Source of the DNA: an uncultured Clostridia bacterium | Lineage (GTDB): Bacteria; Bacillota; Clostridia; Oscillospirales; Acutalibacteraceae | DNA: 64,000 bases | Direction: 5' to 3' | Assembly: GCA_947589415.1 (NCBI GenBank) | Contig: CANQBP010000002.1 | Span: 97,848 to 161,847 of the forward strand | Shown: positions 17,667 through 25,936 of the stretch, piece by piece | Numbering within the stretch: the first letter of the stretch is position 1 | Layout: each line of letters starts with the position of its first letter | Program-made: the position numbers and the translations under genes | Notes under the pieces: generated by a model | What the model was told of the DNA's origin: nothing | Seen by the model: the letters and a program-made list of their open reading frames with translations, nothing else | Database searches by the model: none

Positions 17667-18848
17667 TCAGGGTGCAAAAATACTTCCCTGAATTGTTTTT
17701 GAAACCTCCACCTTAACGGGTTTTTCACTTCCGTCCGTGGGGTGCATATATACGCTTTGGACAAGCCCGACTCCGAGGTACAGACAAGCAGCCGAAGAAC
17801 CTCCCGAACTGAAAAACGGCAGCGTTATGCCGACAACGGGCAGAATACCGAGTACCATTCCCAGATTTATGGCTGCCTGCGTTATTATAAGCGAAAAAAA
17901 GCCTATACATATGTTCCGCCCCAACAGGTTACACGCCCCTCTTGAGTTTCTTAATGTTCTGAATATAATCAGTACGAAAATCAAAAGTATAGCAACACAA
18001 CCTATAAATCCCAGCTCTTCTCCGGCAACGGTAAAAATGAAGTCATTCTCCTGATACGGAACCATATTTTTTTCAACACGAGGCCCCTCAAAAAGTCCTT
18101 TACCGTAAATGCCGCCCGAAGCTATTGATACTTTTCCCTGATATTGCTGCCAGCCGTAGGTCTGCATCATTTCGTCATCATTGGAAAATAACAGCAAAAG
18201 TCTGTTTTGTTGGTCGGCATTCATAATACGAGTCCATAAAAGCGGTGCGGCGGCAATTACCGCAACAAAAAGTGCCGCAAAGTACCGCAGCTGTACGCCT
18301 GCTGCGAATGTCATTATAAGAAACATAAACATAAAAACAAGTGCCGCCCCGTCATCACCCTGTAAATGGATAAGACCTATCGGTATTCCGGCATGGATAA
18401 TAAGTGTAAGTACGCCGGCAAAGGTATGGAGCTTATCCTTTTCGGCAAGATAGGAAAGATGTTTTGAAAAGGTTACTATAAAACATATTTTTGTAAGCTC
18501 GGAGGGTTGGAATGTTAATCCTCCGGGAAGAAGTATCCAACCGACATCATCTGTTCCCGCTATTTGTATGCCTATAAAAAATACCGCCGCCGTGAGTGCA
18601 AGTGCGACCCCGCCGATAAGCCACCAGCATTTGGCTATGAAATTATAATCCATAAGCGAAATAATGATTGCCGCTGCGTATCCTATCCCTACTGCCATAA
18701 GTTGTGAACGGAGAAAGTTTACATCACCGCTGCGCTGCTGACTTGCGATAAGGATACAGCCGTATATGCTTGCCGTCAAAATAATGAGCCATAGTATTAC
18801 GTCCGTACGTTTGAAATAATCCGCAACAGCCGAAAAAATTCTGTTAAT
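17667..18848 (-). CDS. rodA: RodA/FtsW/SpoVE (SEDS) glycosyltransferase
   Basis: Polytopic SEDS peptidoglycan polymerase with about ten helices, including the conserved GDDGAALVFM (normally GxDxG) and, late in the protein, a GGSS segment (FFSSGGSSA). Those features fit RodA for side-wall synthesis best; SpoVE is possible since no partner penicillin-binding protein is adjacent. The first membrane helix (RTDVILWLIILTASIYG) is cut if the TTG at 18779 is used, and that TTG has no SD. The frame stays open upstream to a strong SD, GGGAGG at 18858-18863, where the in-frame codon with good spacing is ATT at 18848, a rare start. The 5' end is therefore provisional. Confidence 0.85.
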   Translation of the reverse strand: MNRIFSAVADYFKRTDVILWLIILTASIYGCILIASQQRSGDVNFLRSQLMAVGIGYAAAIIISLMDYNFIAKCWWLIGGVALALTAAVFFIGIQIAGTDDVGWILLPGGLTFQPSELTKICFIVTFSKHLSYLAEKDKLHTFAGVLTLIIHAGIPIGLIHLQGDDGAALVFMFMFLIMTFAAGVQLRYFAALFVAVIAAAPLLWTRIMNADQQNRLLLLFSNDDEMMQTYGWQQYQGKVSIASGGIYGKGLFEGPRVEKNMVPYQENDFIFTVAGEELGFIGCVAILLIFVLIIFRTLRNSRGACNLLGRNICIGFFSLIITQAAINLGMVLGILPVVGITLPFFSSGGSSAACLYLGVGLVQSVYMHPTDGSEKPVKVEVSKTIQGSIFAP

Positions 18849-18953
18849 AACAAACGACCTCCCTGTTTTTGATAAATTTACAGCAATCGGTAAGCGAAAC
18901 AGTCGGTTTTCGCCAAAAGACCGTTTGCAAACCGAACCGTAAAGTTTTCTTAT

Positions 18954-18982
18954 ATTATATATTTATTTTCCTGAAATTTCAA
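18954..18982 (-). promoter_or_regulatory. Predicted promoter of rodA
   Basis: Minus strand TTGAAA (18982-18977), 17 bases, consensus TATAAT (18959-18954). Transcription would begin near 18947, about 100 bases before the likely start codon. Confidence 0.65.
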
Positions 18983-19175
18983 TATTTTGCCGTTATAAAA
19001 AACATAATGGTTTTACGTTTATGAAAATAGGGGAATAGTAATTATGTGACGGTTGAAATAAACGGTTTGAAAAAAGGTGCAGATACTTAAAATTCTCCCT
19101 TGCATTAGAAATTGACGGCTGCTTATGTGAAATGATAAACATATTTATAAAGGTTAAAGAAGAAAGTGGGGGAGT

Positions 19176-19307
19176 ATGACCGAATTGCGTGATTTGATGA
19201 GATTGGAATTGTGCGCCTATGCGGTCGGGGTATTTTTTGCATTATTTGTATTATTGGAAAAATTGCTGTTTTTTGTTACTATTGACAAATTTATTATCGT
19301 GGAGTAA
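19176..19307 (+). CDS. Possible 43-residue membrane peptide
   Basis: ATG 19176 lies behind a good SD (GTGGGGGAG). The product starts with a charged helix (MTELRDLMRLE) followed by about 25 hydrophobic residues (a single membrane helix) and a short polar end. Its last 26 bases coincide with the Ter operon promoter. No homologue is recognised; it could be a real small protein or chance. Nothing else in the gap competes with it. Confidence 0.4.
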   Translation: MTELRDLMRLELCAYAVGVFFALFVLLEKLLFFVTIDKFIIVE

Positions 19308-19310
19308 AAT
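19282..19310 (+). promoter_or_regulatory. Near-consensus promoter of the Ter operon
   Basis: TTGACA (19282-19287), 17 bases, TAAAAT (19305-19310). Start of transcription near 19317, giving a leader of about 150 bases before the first terD. All twelve downstream genes are on this strand and the next clear terminator is at 31690. Confidence 0.75.
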
Positions 19311-19465
19311 GTATTTGTACACTTGAGGTGTATATCAGCTGTTCCCGAATACATAATAACCTTTGTGCGGCAGACAAAATATGTTGTTTGAGGTTGTGTT
19401 TGAACGGGAATGAAAATGTATGCGGTCAGTCTATACTACTGCTTTGAATTGAGGAGGAAGAAAAC

Positions 19466-20074
19466 ATGAGCATAAGTTTGCAAAAAGGTCAGAAAATTAA
19501 CCTTACCAAAAACGGAGGTCAGGGACTCAGAAAGGTCATGGTAGGACTCGGCTGGGACGAGGTGCAGAAAAAAAGACGGCTATTCTCAAAACAGGAGGAA
19601 GAGGATATTGACTGCGATGCATCTGCTATCTTATGCGGGGCTAACGGAAAAATAATTCCCGGAAATGTGGAAAGCCATTGTGTTTACTTCGGAAATCTTA
19701 CGCATAGCAGTGGTGCAATAGTTCATCAGGGCGATAATCTTACCGGTGCGGGTGAGGGTGATGACGAGCAGATAATGGTAAATCTTCCGCAAGTGCCGTT
19801 GAACATAGCAAAAATAGTGTTTGTTGTCAATATATATGATGCCTCTGTAAGACATCAGCATTTCGGAATGATAAAAAATGCGTTTATCCGTCTTGTGGAT
19901 CTCGACACCAATACAGAGATATGCCGCTATGATTTGTCGAGTAATTATGATAATATGACGGGACTTGTTGTCGGGGAAATTTACAGAAGAGATAACGAAT
20001 GGAAATTCAGTGCAATAGGTCAGCCGGTACGTGAGGCAAGCAGACTTCAAAACCTTATTCAGTTATATATATAA
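19466..20074 (+). CDS. terD: TerD-family calcium-binding stress protein (first copy)
   Basis: 202-residue TerD-domain protein. TerD proteins are cytosolic, bind Ca2+, and take part in tellurite, phage and oxidative stress responses, though their exact action is unknown. The Ca2+ site residues are visible in EEEDIDCDASA and GDNLTGAGEGDDE; the family ends IYRRDNEWKFSAIGQP. Relative to the second copy it has a longer loop (KKRRLFSKQEE) before the first acidic site and a basic C-terminal extension. ATG 19466 follows GAGGAGG. It opens the Ter operon. Confidence 0.95.
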   Translation: MSISLQKGQKINLTKNGGQGLRKVMVGLGWDEVQKKRRLFSKQEEEDIDCDASAILCGANGKIIPGNVESHCVYFGNLTHSSGAIVHQGDNLTGAGEGDDEQIMVNLPQVPLNIAKIVFVVNIYDASVRHQHFGMIKNAFIRLVDLDTNTEICRYDLSSNYDNMTGLVVGEIYRRDNEWKFSAIGQPVREASRLQNLIQLYI

Positions 20075-20225
20075 CATCTGCATTAAGTTTTCTGCCGAAT
20101 AATCTGCGAATATAAAATGTGAGATTACATCGGAAACGTGAGCCGACGATACCGACTGCCCGTTTTTTGAAAATTAAAACGAGAGTTTCGGCTTTTTCGG
20201 CTTGTGGGAAATATATCGGTATTTT

Positions 20226-20268
20226 CCGTATAATATACGGCAAATGTTATGTTCCCGATTTACGGGAA
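20226..20268 (+). promoter_or_regulatory. Two adjacent palindromes before the second terD
   Basis: CCGTATA-A-TATACGG (20226-20240) and TTCCCG-N5-CGGGAA (20252-20268) lie 33-75 bases before the terD start in a 226-base gap. They could be an operator or hairpins that set the TerD ratio. No T-run follows, so they are not a normal terminator. Confidence 0.35.
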
Positions 20269-20300
20269 AAATTTAATATTTTAACAGGGAGGATAAAATT

Positions 20301-20885
20301 ATGGCAATCAGTTTAGTAAAAGGACAGAAGGTATCTTTGGATAACTCTCTTACACACGCATTGGTGGGTCTTGGCTGGGATACAAACCGTTATGACGGCG
20401 GATACGATTTTGACCTTGATGCATCGGTATTCCTGCTCGGAGAAAACGGAAAACTTCAGAGGGACGAGGATTTTATTTTCTACAATAACCTTAGAAGCAG
20501 AAACGATGCTGTGGTTCATACGGGAGATAACCTTACCGGTGAGGGTGAGGGAGATGATGAGGTCATAATGATAGACTTTACCAAAATACCCGATGATGTG
20601 AAAAGAATTGCGATATGCGTAACGATTTATGAAGCTGCCGAGCGCGGACAGAATTTCGGACAGGTTTCAAATGCCTATATACGTATAGCAAAGTTGGCAG
20701 ATGAATTTGATACGGTGGGAGAAACCGTATTAAAGTTCGATCTTGAGGAGGAATTTTCCATTGAAACCGCATTGGTTGTTGCAGAAATATACAACAAAAA
20801 CGGTCAATGGAGATTTAATGCCGTTGCCGGAGGATATCAGGGAGGATTGGAAGCTATTGTGCGTTCGTTCGGCGGCAACGTATAG
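20301..20885 (+). CDS. terD: TerD-family calcium-binding stress protein (second copy)
   Basis: 194 residues, closer to the canonical TerD than the first copy: DFDLDASVFLLG, HTGDNLTGEGEGDDE, and the family's NFGQVSNAYIRI segment. It ends with a Gly-rich tail. ATG 20301 is preceded by GGGAGG. The two copies are clearly paralogues but diverged, which suggests they form hetero-complexes or bind different partners rather than being a recent duplication. Confidence 0.95.
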   Translation: MAISLVKGQKVSLDNSLTHALVGLGWDTNRYDGGYDFDLDASVFLLGENGKLQRDEDFIFYNNLRSRNDAVVHTGDNLTGEGEGDDEVIMIDFTKIPDDVKRIAICVTIYEAAERGQNFGQVSNAYIRIAKLADEFDTVGETVLKFDLEEEFSIETALVVAEIYNKNGQWRFNAVAGGYQGGLEAIVRSFGGNV

Positions 20886-20960
20886 GTTTGTGCAGACAGG
20901 ACGGAGAAATTTCGTGAATACGTCTTATGAATCTGCACTATTTTAAAAGAGGTGTAATGC

Positions 20961-22262
20961 ATGAGAGAGTTTGTGAAGGGTCAAAAAATCAGAACACTGT
21001 CGGGCGGTGAACTTGAGGTTTTACAGAAGCTCGGAAACGGCGGTCAGGGTATAGTCTATAAGGTAAGATATAACGGAAGAGAGCTTGCACTTAAATGGTA
21101 TTTTATAAATAAGCTCGGAGATCCCGATAAATTTTATCGGAACATTCAAAACAACATAAAGCATGGCGCACCCGATAAAGCGTTTTTGTGGCCTCTTGAG
21201 ATAACCGAATATTATGAGGGAAGCTACGGATATCTTATGGAATTAAGACCGCAGGAATATAAGGACTTTTCGCAATTTCTTCTTGCAAAGGAAAAATTCG
21301 GAAGTATAGGAGCTGTTATAAATGCTGCGCTTTGTATAACCAACGGCTTCCATGAGCTGCACCGCAGCGGATTCAGCTATCAGGATCTTAATGACGGAAA
21401 TTTCTTTGTTAATCCTAAGACGGGCGATGTCCTTATATGCGATAACGATAATGTTGCACCCTACGGGGAGAGCTTGGGCATCGCCGGAAAATGCAGGTAC
21501 ATGGCACCCGAAGTTGTAACGGGAAGAAAAAGACCCGATATACATACGGATCTTTTTTCGCTGGCAGTAGTACTGTATATGTTTTTGTTCCTCAATCACC
21601 CGCTTGAGGGAAAGAGGACGATGTGCCCGTGTCTGACGGAGGAACATGAACGCAGATTTTACGGTACGGAACCCGTATTTGTCTGGGATTCCCGTAATGA
21701 TGCGAACAGACCTGTCAGGGGTGTTCATGTTAATGAAATAAAACTATGGTCGGTCTATCCCGAATTTATACGCAAAACCTTTGAAGAGGCTTTCGGAAAG
21801 GAACAGATGACGGGTACGGAAAGAGAACATAGAGTTAAGGAACGTACTTGGCAAGATGTATTTGTTGCCTTGAGAGATGTTACGGTTACTTGTCCGATAT
21901 GCAGGGGCGAAACATTTGCGGATATTTCGGGAAAGCCGTACAAATGTATTAACTGCGGGCGCAGTCTTTCGGCTGTATCCGTTATCAGGGTTAAAAATTA
22001 CAATGTGGCTGCCCTGCCCGGAAAGAAGCTGTATTCATGTCATGTGATTTATGACAGCGATGATTTTAAGGAAGTTAAGGGTGAAGTGGTTGCAAGCAGA
22101 AACGACCATTCAATAATCGGGTTGAAAAATCAGTCGGAAAATGTATGGACGGCAATATTGCCTAACGGTATGACAAAACCATATGAAACGGATAAGGTCA
22201 TAAGACTCGTAAAAGGACTTAAAATAGATTTCGGACACGGCAATATCGCTGAAATTATATGA
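20961..22262 (+). CDS. TerY-P-type protein kinase with zinc ribbon
   Basis: Ser/Thr protein kinase (433 aa) of the TerY-P triad (kinase, vWA protein, PP2C). Glycine loop GNGGQG at 25-30, ATP lysine K45 (LALKW), catalytic loop YQDLNDGN at 140-147 (the usual HRD is YQD), metal motif DND in place of DFG at 161-163, and MAPE at 181-184. The catalytic Asp and Asn are kept, so it may be active despite unusual motifs. A zinc ribbon (CPICRG...CINCG) near 313-335 leads into a C-terminal beta-rich region. SD AGAGG before ATG 20961. It presumably phosphorylates partners in this operon. Confidence 0.9.
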   Translation: MREFVKGQKIRTLSGGELEVLQKLGNGGQGIVYKVRYNGRELALKWYFINKLGDPDKFYRNIQNNIKHGAPDKAFLWPLEITEYYEGSYGYLMELRPQEYKDFSQFLLAKEKFGSIGAVINAALCITNGFHELHRSGFSYQDLNDGNFFVNPKTGDVLICDNDNVAPYGESLGIAGKCRYMAPEVVTGRKRPDIHTDLFSLAVVLYMFLFLNHPLEGKRTMCPCLTEEHERRFYGTEPVFVWDSRNDANRPVRGVHVNEIKLWSVYPEFIRKTFEEAFGKEQMTGTEREHRVKERTWQDVFVALRDVTVTCPICRGETFADISGKPYKCINCGRSLSAVSVIRVKNYNVAALPGKKLYSCHVIYDSDDFKEVKGEVVASRNDHSIIGLKNQSENVWTAILPNGMTKPYETDKVIRLVKGLKIDFGHGNIAEII

Positions 22263-22286
22263 ATGACGGAGAAAGAGGGATTATAA

Positions 22287-23048
22287 ATGGGATTATATGA
22301 CGATGTTGTGGAAGTTCCGAGAAGAACTATGGTATTGTTTTTCGTTGTTGATACATCGGGAAGCATGAGCGGGGAGAAAATCGGCAAGGTTAATTTTGCA
22401 ATAGATGAGATTGTGCCCGAGTTGAAAAAAATCTCCGAAAATAATGCCGATGCGCAGATTAAAATTGCTACGCTTACGTTCTCCACGGGTGCAAGGTGGA
22501 TAGAAACCTCACCGGTTGCGGCAGAAAATTTCAGATGGAATTATCTTGATGCGGGCGGTGTTACGGATCTTGGCGAGGCGTGTAACCAACTGAACGAAAA
22601 ACTTTCAAGAAACGCTTTTATGAGTGACGCTACGGGTTCTTTTGCCCCGGCAATATTTCTTTTGTCGGACGGTGCGCCGACTGATAATTATAAACACGGT
22701 CTTGACAAGCTGAAACAGAATAACTGGTTCAAAAAAGCAATAAAAGTTGCGATTGCGATAGGGGAAGATGCAAATACTAATGTTCTTGCGGATTTTACCG
22801 GTAATTCGGAGGCAGTGATAACAGTTCATACTCCGGAGGCACTTAAAAAATGGATACAGTTTGTAAGCGTTCGTGCATCCGAAATAGGAAGTAAAAGCTC
22901 AAATGCAAATATAGGACTAACTTCCGAAAAAGACGGCGATGTTTGTGTGGGTATCGAAAGTAAGCAGGACGAATTTGTAAATGATATAAAGGCGGAGGCA
23001 GCCGAACAGGGCGATTGGGATTCTTTTGACGATAATATACAGTGGTAA
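22287..23048 (+). CDS. TerY-like vWA domain protein
   Basis: 253-residue von Willebrand A domain protein, the TerY member of the triad. The metal-ion-dependent adhesion site is complete: DTSGSMSG with D22, S24, S26; a Thr in GGVTDLGEA; and Asp in LLSDGAPTD. Such domains mediate metal-dependent binding between the TerD proteins, the kinase and the phosphatase. The last residues and the stop overlap the upstream limit of the PP2C gene, with the PP2C start 18 bases after. Confidence 0.93.
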   Translation: MGLYDDVVEVPRRTMVLFFVVDTSGSMSGEKIGKVNFAIDEIVPELKKISENNADAQIKIATLTFSTGARWIETSPVAAENFRWNYLDAGGVTDLGEACNQLNEKLSRNAFMSDATGSFAPAIFLLSDGAPTDNYKHGLDKLKQNNWFKKAIKVAIAIGEDANTNVLADFTGNSEAVITVHTPEALKKWIQFVSVRASEIGSKSSNANIGLTSEKDGDVCVGIESKQDEFVNDIKAEAAEQGDWDSFDDNIQW

Positions 23049-23065
23049 AAGGGGGAGGCATTGTT

Positions 23066-24271
23066 ATGAATGCGAGATCCTTTCATTTATCCGTGCGAGG
23101 TTCAAACCATATAAAAAAAGACAAGGAATGTCAGGATGCTTCCGCAAGCTATTATGATGACGACTGTGCGGTTGCGGTCGTCTGTGACGGTCACGGCGGT
23201 GACGACTATATAAGAAGTGCCGCAGGTTCAAAAATAGGCTGCACCGTTGCCGAGAAAAACATAAGGGATTTTATTCGGGACGCGGATATTGATACATTCC
23301 TCTCCGCCCCCGAAAGACATTTGAAAAATCTTGAGGCGAGTATAATAAACGACTGGAACGAGTCGGTTGCCCGTTATCACGAACAAAATCCTTTTACCGA
23401 GGCTGAATTGAGTATTATTTCCCCCAAAGCAAGAAAAAAATATGTGGAATATAAAAATATAGAAAGTGCATACGGAACAACAATGATTGCCGTTGCCATG
23501 ACCCGCAGGTATTGGTTCGGAATCCATATAGGCGACGGTAAATGCGTTGCCGTAAATTATGAAAGCGAGTTCAAGCAGCCCATACCTTGGGACGATAATT
23601 GTTTTTTAAATGTGACGACATCAATATGCGACTCCGATGCAATAGACGAATTTCGTTATTTCTGTTCGGAAAAGCTCCCCGCAGCGGTTTTTGTCGGTTC
23701 TGACGGAATAGACGACTGTTTCAGTAATAACCGACAGTTGAACGGTCTTTATAAAACCGTTTTGTATTCTTTTTCGGCATCGGATTTTGATGATGCCTGT
23801 CGGGGACTTGAGGATTATCTGCCGAGATTGTCCGAAAAGGGCAGCGGTGACGATGTGTCTGTGGCTGCAATACTTGATATGGAGCGTGTGCCGTATTTGT
23901 CTGTGGTCAAAGAGTTTGATACGGAAAAGGAAAAGGCACGTATCAGAGAGAATGAGCGCAGGAGAAACGAAGAAAACACATCACAAAAAATCAATATTGA
24001 CGGGGAAAATAAAAAAATTGACGTACAGAGCAATACGGAAAGCGCAGAATGTAAGAAAAAACCGTTGTACTGTGAAGTATGTGGAAGGCAGATTAAAAAC
24101 GGCGAAAAATTCTGTACCGAATGCGGTACTAAGGTTAAATACGGTACGGAAAGTACGGACGTTCCCGAAAATATCGGTATGGCGGCAGAAAAACTGCCCG
24201 TTAAAGTAAAAAGTGATTGCCGCATTGACGCTGAAAGCAATCAGAATGTCAAACGGGAAACGGAAACATAA
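23066..24271 (+). CDS. PP2C-family phosphatase with C-terminal zinc ribbon
   Basis: Mn2+/Mg2+-dependent PPM/PP2C phosphatase (401 aa), third member of the TerY-P triad, expected to reverse the kinase. Metal residues: QD near 23-24, CDGHGG at 40-45, GSDGIDD in the middle and GSGDDVSVA near 260. A low-complexity linker then leads to a zinc ribbon CEVCGRQ...CTECGTK near 337-358 and a short tail. ATG 23066 follows GGGGGAGG; an in-frame GTG at 23042 inside the previous gene is less likely. Confidence 0.92.
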   Translation: MNARSFHLSVRGSNHIKKDKECQDASASYYDDDCAVAVVCDGHGGDDYIRSAAGSKIGCTVAEKNIRDFIRDADIDTFLSAPERHLKNLEASIINDWNESVARYHEQNPFTEAELSIISPKARKKYVEYKNIESAYGTTMIAVAMTRRYWFGIHIGDGKCVAVNYESEFKQPIPWDDNCFLNVTTSICDSDAIDEFRYFCSEKLPAAVFVGSDGIDDCFSNNRQLNGLYKTVLYSFSASDFDDACRGLEDYLPRLSEKGSGDDVSVAAILDMERVPYLSVVKEFDTEKEKARIRENERRRNEENTSQKINIDGENKKIDVQSNTESAECKKKPLYCEVCGRQIKNGEKFCTECGTKVKYGTESTDVPENIGMAAEKLPVKVKSDCRIDAESNQNVKRETET

Positions 24272-24329
24272 ACAGAGGTGTCCCCTATACGGGGCGCAAA
24301 CATATCAGACTAAGCGGTTTTCGCTGAAG

Positions 24330-24361
24330 GCAGATATATCTTGTTTTGGTGATATATCTGC
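24330..24361 (+). promoter_or_regulatory. Stem-loop between the PP2C and LRR genes
   Basis: Perfect 11-bp stem GCAGATATATC / GATATATCTGC with a 10-base loop, then ATTTTATT. It may be a weak terminator or mRNA-processing structure that separates the TerY-P triad from the downstream part of the operon. Confidence 0.5.
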
Positions 24362-24410
24362 ATTTTATTATAAGGCTGTGCTGCGGCGTAAAGATGGGGG
24401 ACTGCAAGCT

Positions 24411-25925
24411 GTGACGGATAATATTACAAACAGTAACGGTACAGGTTCATACGGCTGTTCGGATCCGAACGGACGTGAACAGAGCAAAAGAGATTTCCGA
24501 AATATAATTTTTAAAATAATGCGGGAATACGGCAATAATATAACGGAAGATACCGAAAGGTTCAATGCTCTTCTTATGGACTTTGCTCCCGATATGTCAA
24601 AGGAACGTAAATTGATTATAAATGCCTTGAAAGAGGGTGTTCTGATACAGTTGAGAAGATGTATCGAAGAACACTGCGAAACGGCGGAGGAAGCGGCGGA
24701 TAAATGTACCGCTATGCTTGTGTCCGAAATGTTCATTACGGAGGAGGCTGCAAGATACGCTGTCGGTATTATAGCGGACACCATGAAATTCGAGGACGGC
24801 AGCCGCAGTCGGGACGTTGATGTATGCGGCGAATGTTTGAACGGAAAACAACTGTTAAAGGGGCAAAAAATATTCGGCACGGTCGTAACCGAAAAAGATT
24901 TGAGAGAATATGACAGCATAGGATATAAAGCGTTTGCACTAAACAAAGAGCTTGAGCAGGTCAATATACCGGAGAATATTAAAAGTATTCGTCCGAAGGC
25001 TTTTTACGGCTGCCGAGCATTGAAAAGGGTGAGCATATCCGCAAAAACGGAGAAAATCGGGAGGGAAATATTTGACGGCTGTACGGCTCTTGAAAATATT
25101 GAAACGGCGGGAAACCCCAATTATTGCGTATGCGACAGTTTTTTTATTGACAGGAAGAATAAGGTGCTTATGAGATACATAAACAGCGGAGCAGAAACGG
25201 TAAGTGTTCCCGACGGTATTAAAACAATAAGCAGGAGGGCGTTTGAGGGGTCTGAACCGAAAAGCGTAAAAATCTCCGAATGTGTGGAAAAAATAGAGGA
25301 TAAGGCTTTTTTTTATGCAGCGGATATCGAACGGATAGACACGGACGGCAGAAATAAATCTTTTAGAAGTATTGACGGCGTACTGTACAGCCGTGACGGG
25401 AGGGAGCTTATATGCTATCCCGTGGGAAAGAGAGATACCGCTTATTTTGTTGAGGACGGGACGGTAAAAATCGGAAAGAGAGCTTTTGGAAATGCAGCGT
25501 TTCTTTCGGGGATAGTATTTAATAACAGTCTTAAAGAAATAGCGGAAAGTGCTTTTGAAAACTGCTGTGAGATTGAAAATATTATTTTGCCCGAAAGTGT
25601 GGAGCTTATAGGCGAGAGAGCATTTCGTTACTGCGAAAAAATGATAAGTGTTATTTTACCGCATAATATAGTAAGAATAGGTGATTGTGCCTTTCAGGGC
25701 TGCCGCCGATTAAAGAGCATAAGTATTCCGAAAAACGTAAGGGAAATCGGTAATATGGCTTTTATGGGCTGCGCTTCGCTTGAAAAAGCGGTTATACAGG
25801 AAAATGTTTCATTTATGGGAAATGAAGTATTTTGCGATTGCCCGAATATTGAGGTCACGGTAAAGGGAAACGAATATGCGGTCATGTATTGTAAGATGCA
25901 TAAAATAAGATACAGCGTTGTGTGA
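24411..25925 (+). CDS. BspA-like leucine-rich-repeat protein
   Basis: 504-residue protein without signal peptide. Residues ~20-130 form an alpha-helical domain I do not recognise; the C-terminal ~330 residues are about eleven LRR_5 (BspA-type) repeats with the recurring pattern AFxxCxxLxxIxIPxxVxxIGxxAF. In other bacteria these repeats mediate protein binding; here the lack of export signal and the place inside the Ter operon point to a cytosolic scaffold. GTG 24411 with GGGGGA upstream is chosen; a longer frame from 24213 would overlap PP2C and run through the stem-loop. Confidence 0.85.
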   Translation: MTDNITNSNGTGSYGCSDPNGREQSKRDFRNIIFKIMREYGNNITEDTERFNALLMDFAPDMSKERKLIINALKEGVLIQLRRCIEEHCETAEEAADKCTAMLVSEMFITEEAARYAVGIIADTMKFEDGSRSRDVDVCGECLNGKQLLKGQKIFGTVVTEKDLREYDSIGYKAFALNKELEQVNIPENIKSIRPKAFYGCRALKRVSISAKTEKIGREIFDGCTALENIETAGNPNYCVCDSFFIDRKNKVLMRYINSGAETVSVPDGIKTISRRAFEGSEPKSVKISECVEKIEDKAFFYAADIERIDTDGRNKSFRSIDGVLYSRDGRELICYPVGKRDTAYFVEDGTVKIGKRAFGNAAFLSGIVFNNSLKEIAESAFENCCEIENIILPESVELIGERAFRYCEKMISVILPHNIVRIGDCAFQGCRRLKSISIPKNVREIGNMAFMGCASLEKAVIQENVSFMGNEVFCDCPNIEVTVKGNEYAVMYCKMHKIRYSVV

Positions 25926-25936
25926 ATTTATGAAAA

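Larger units (their letters stand above)
18849..19465. other. Intergenic region between rodA and the Ter operon
   Basis: About 600 bases between divergent units. It holds the rodA promoter (minus strand), a possible 43-codon membrane peptide gene (19176-19307) and the Ter operon promoter with a ~150-base leader. The AT-rich stretch 18985-19150 shows nothing I can assign. Confidence 0.7.

Noticed and set aside
17646..17682. Inverted repeat AGTATTTTTGC / GCAAAAATACT as rodA terminator
   Set aside because: Half of it is inside the coding end and no T-run follows; could be chance.
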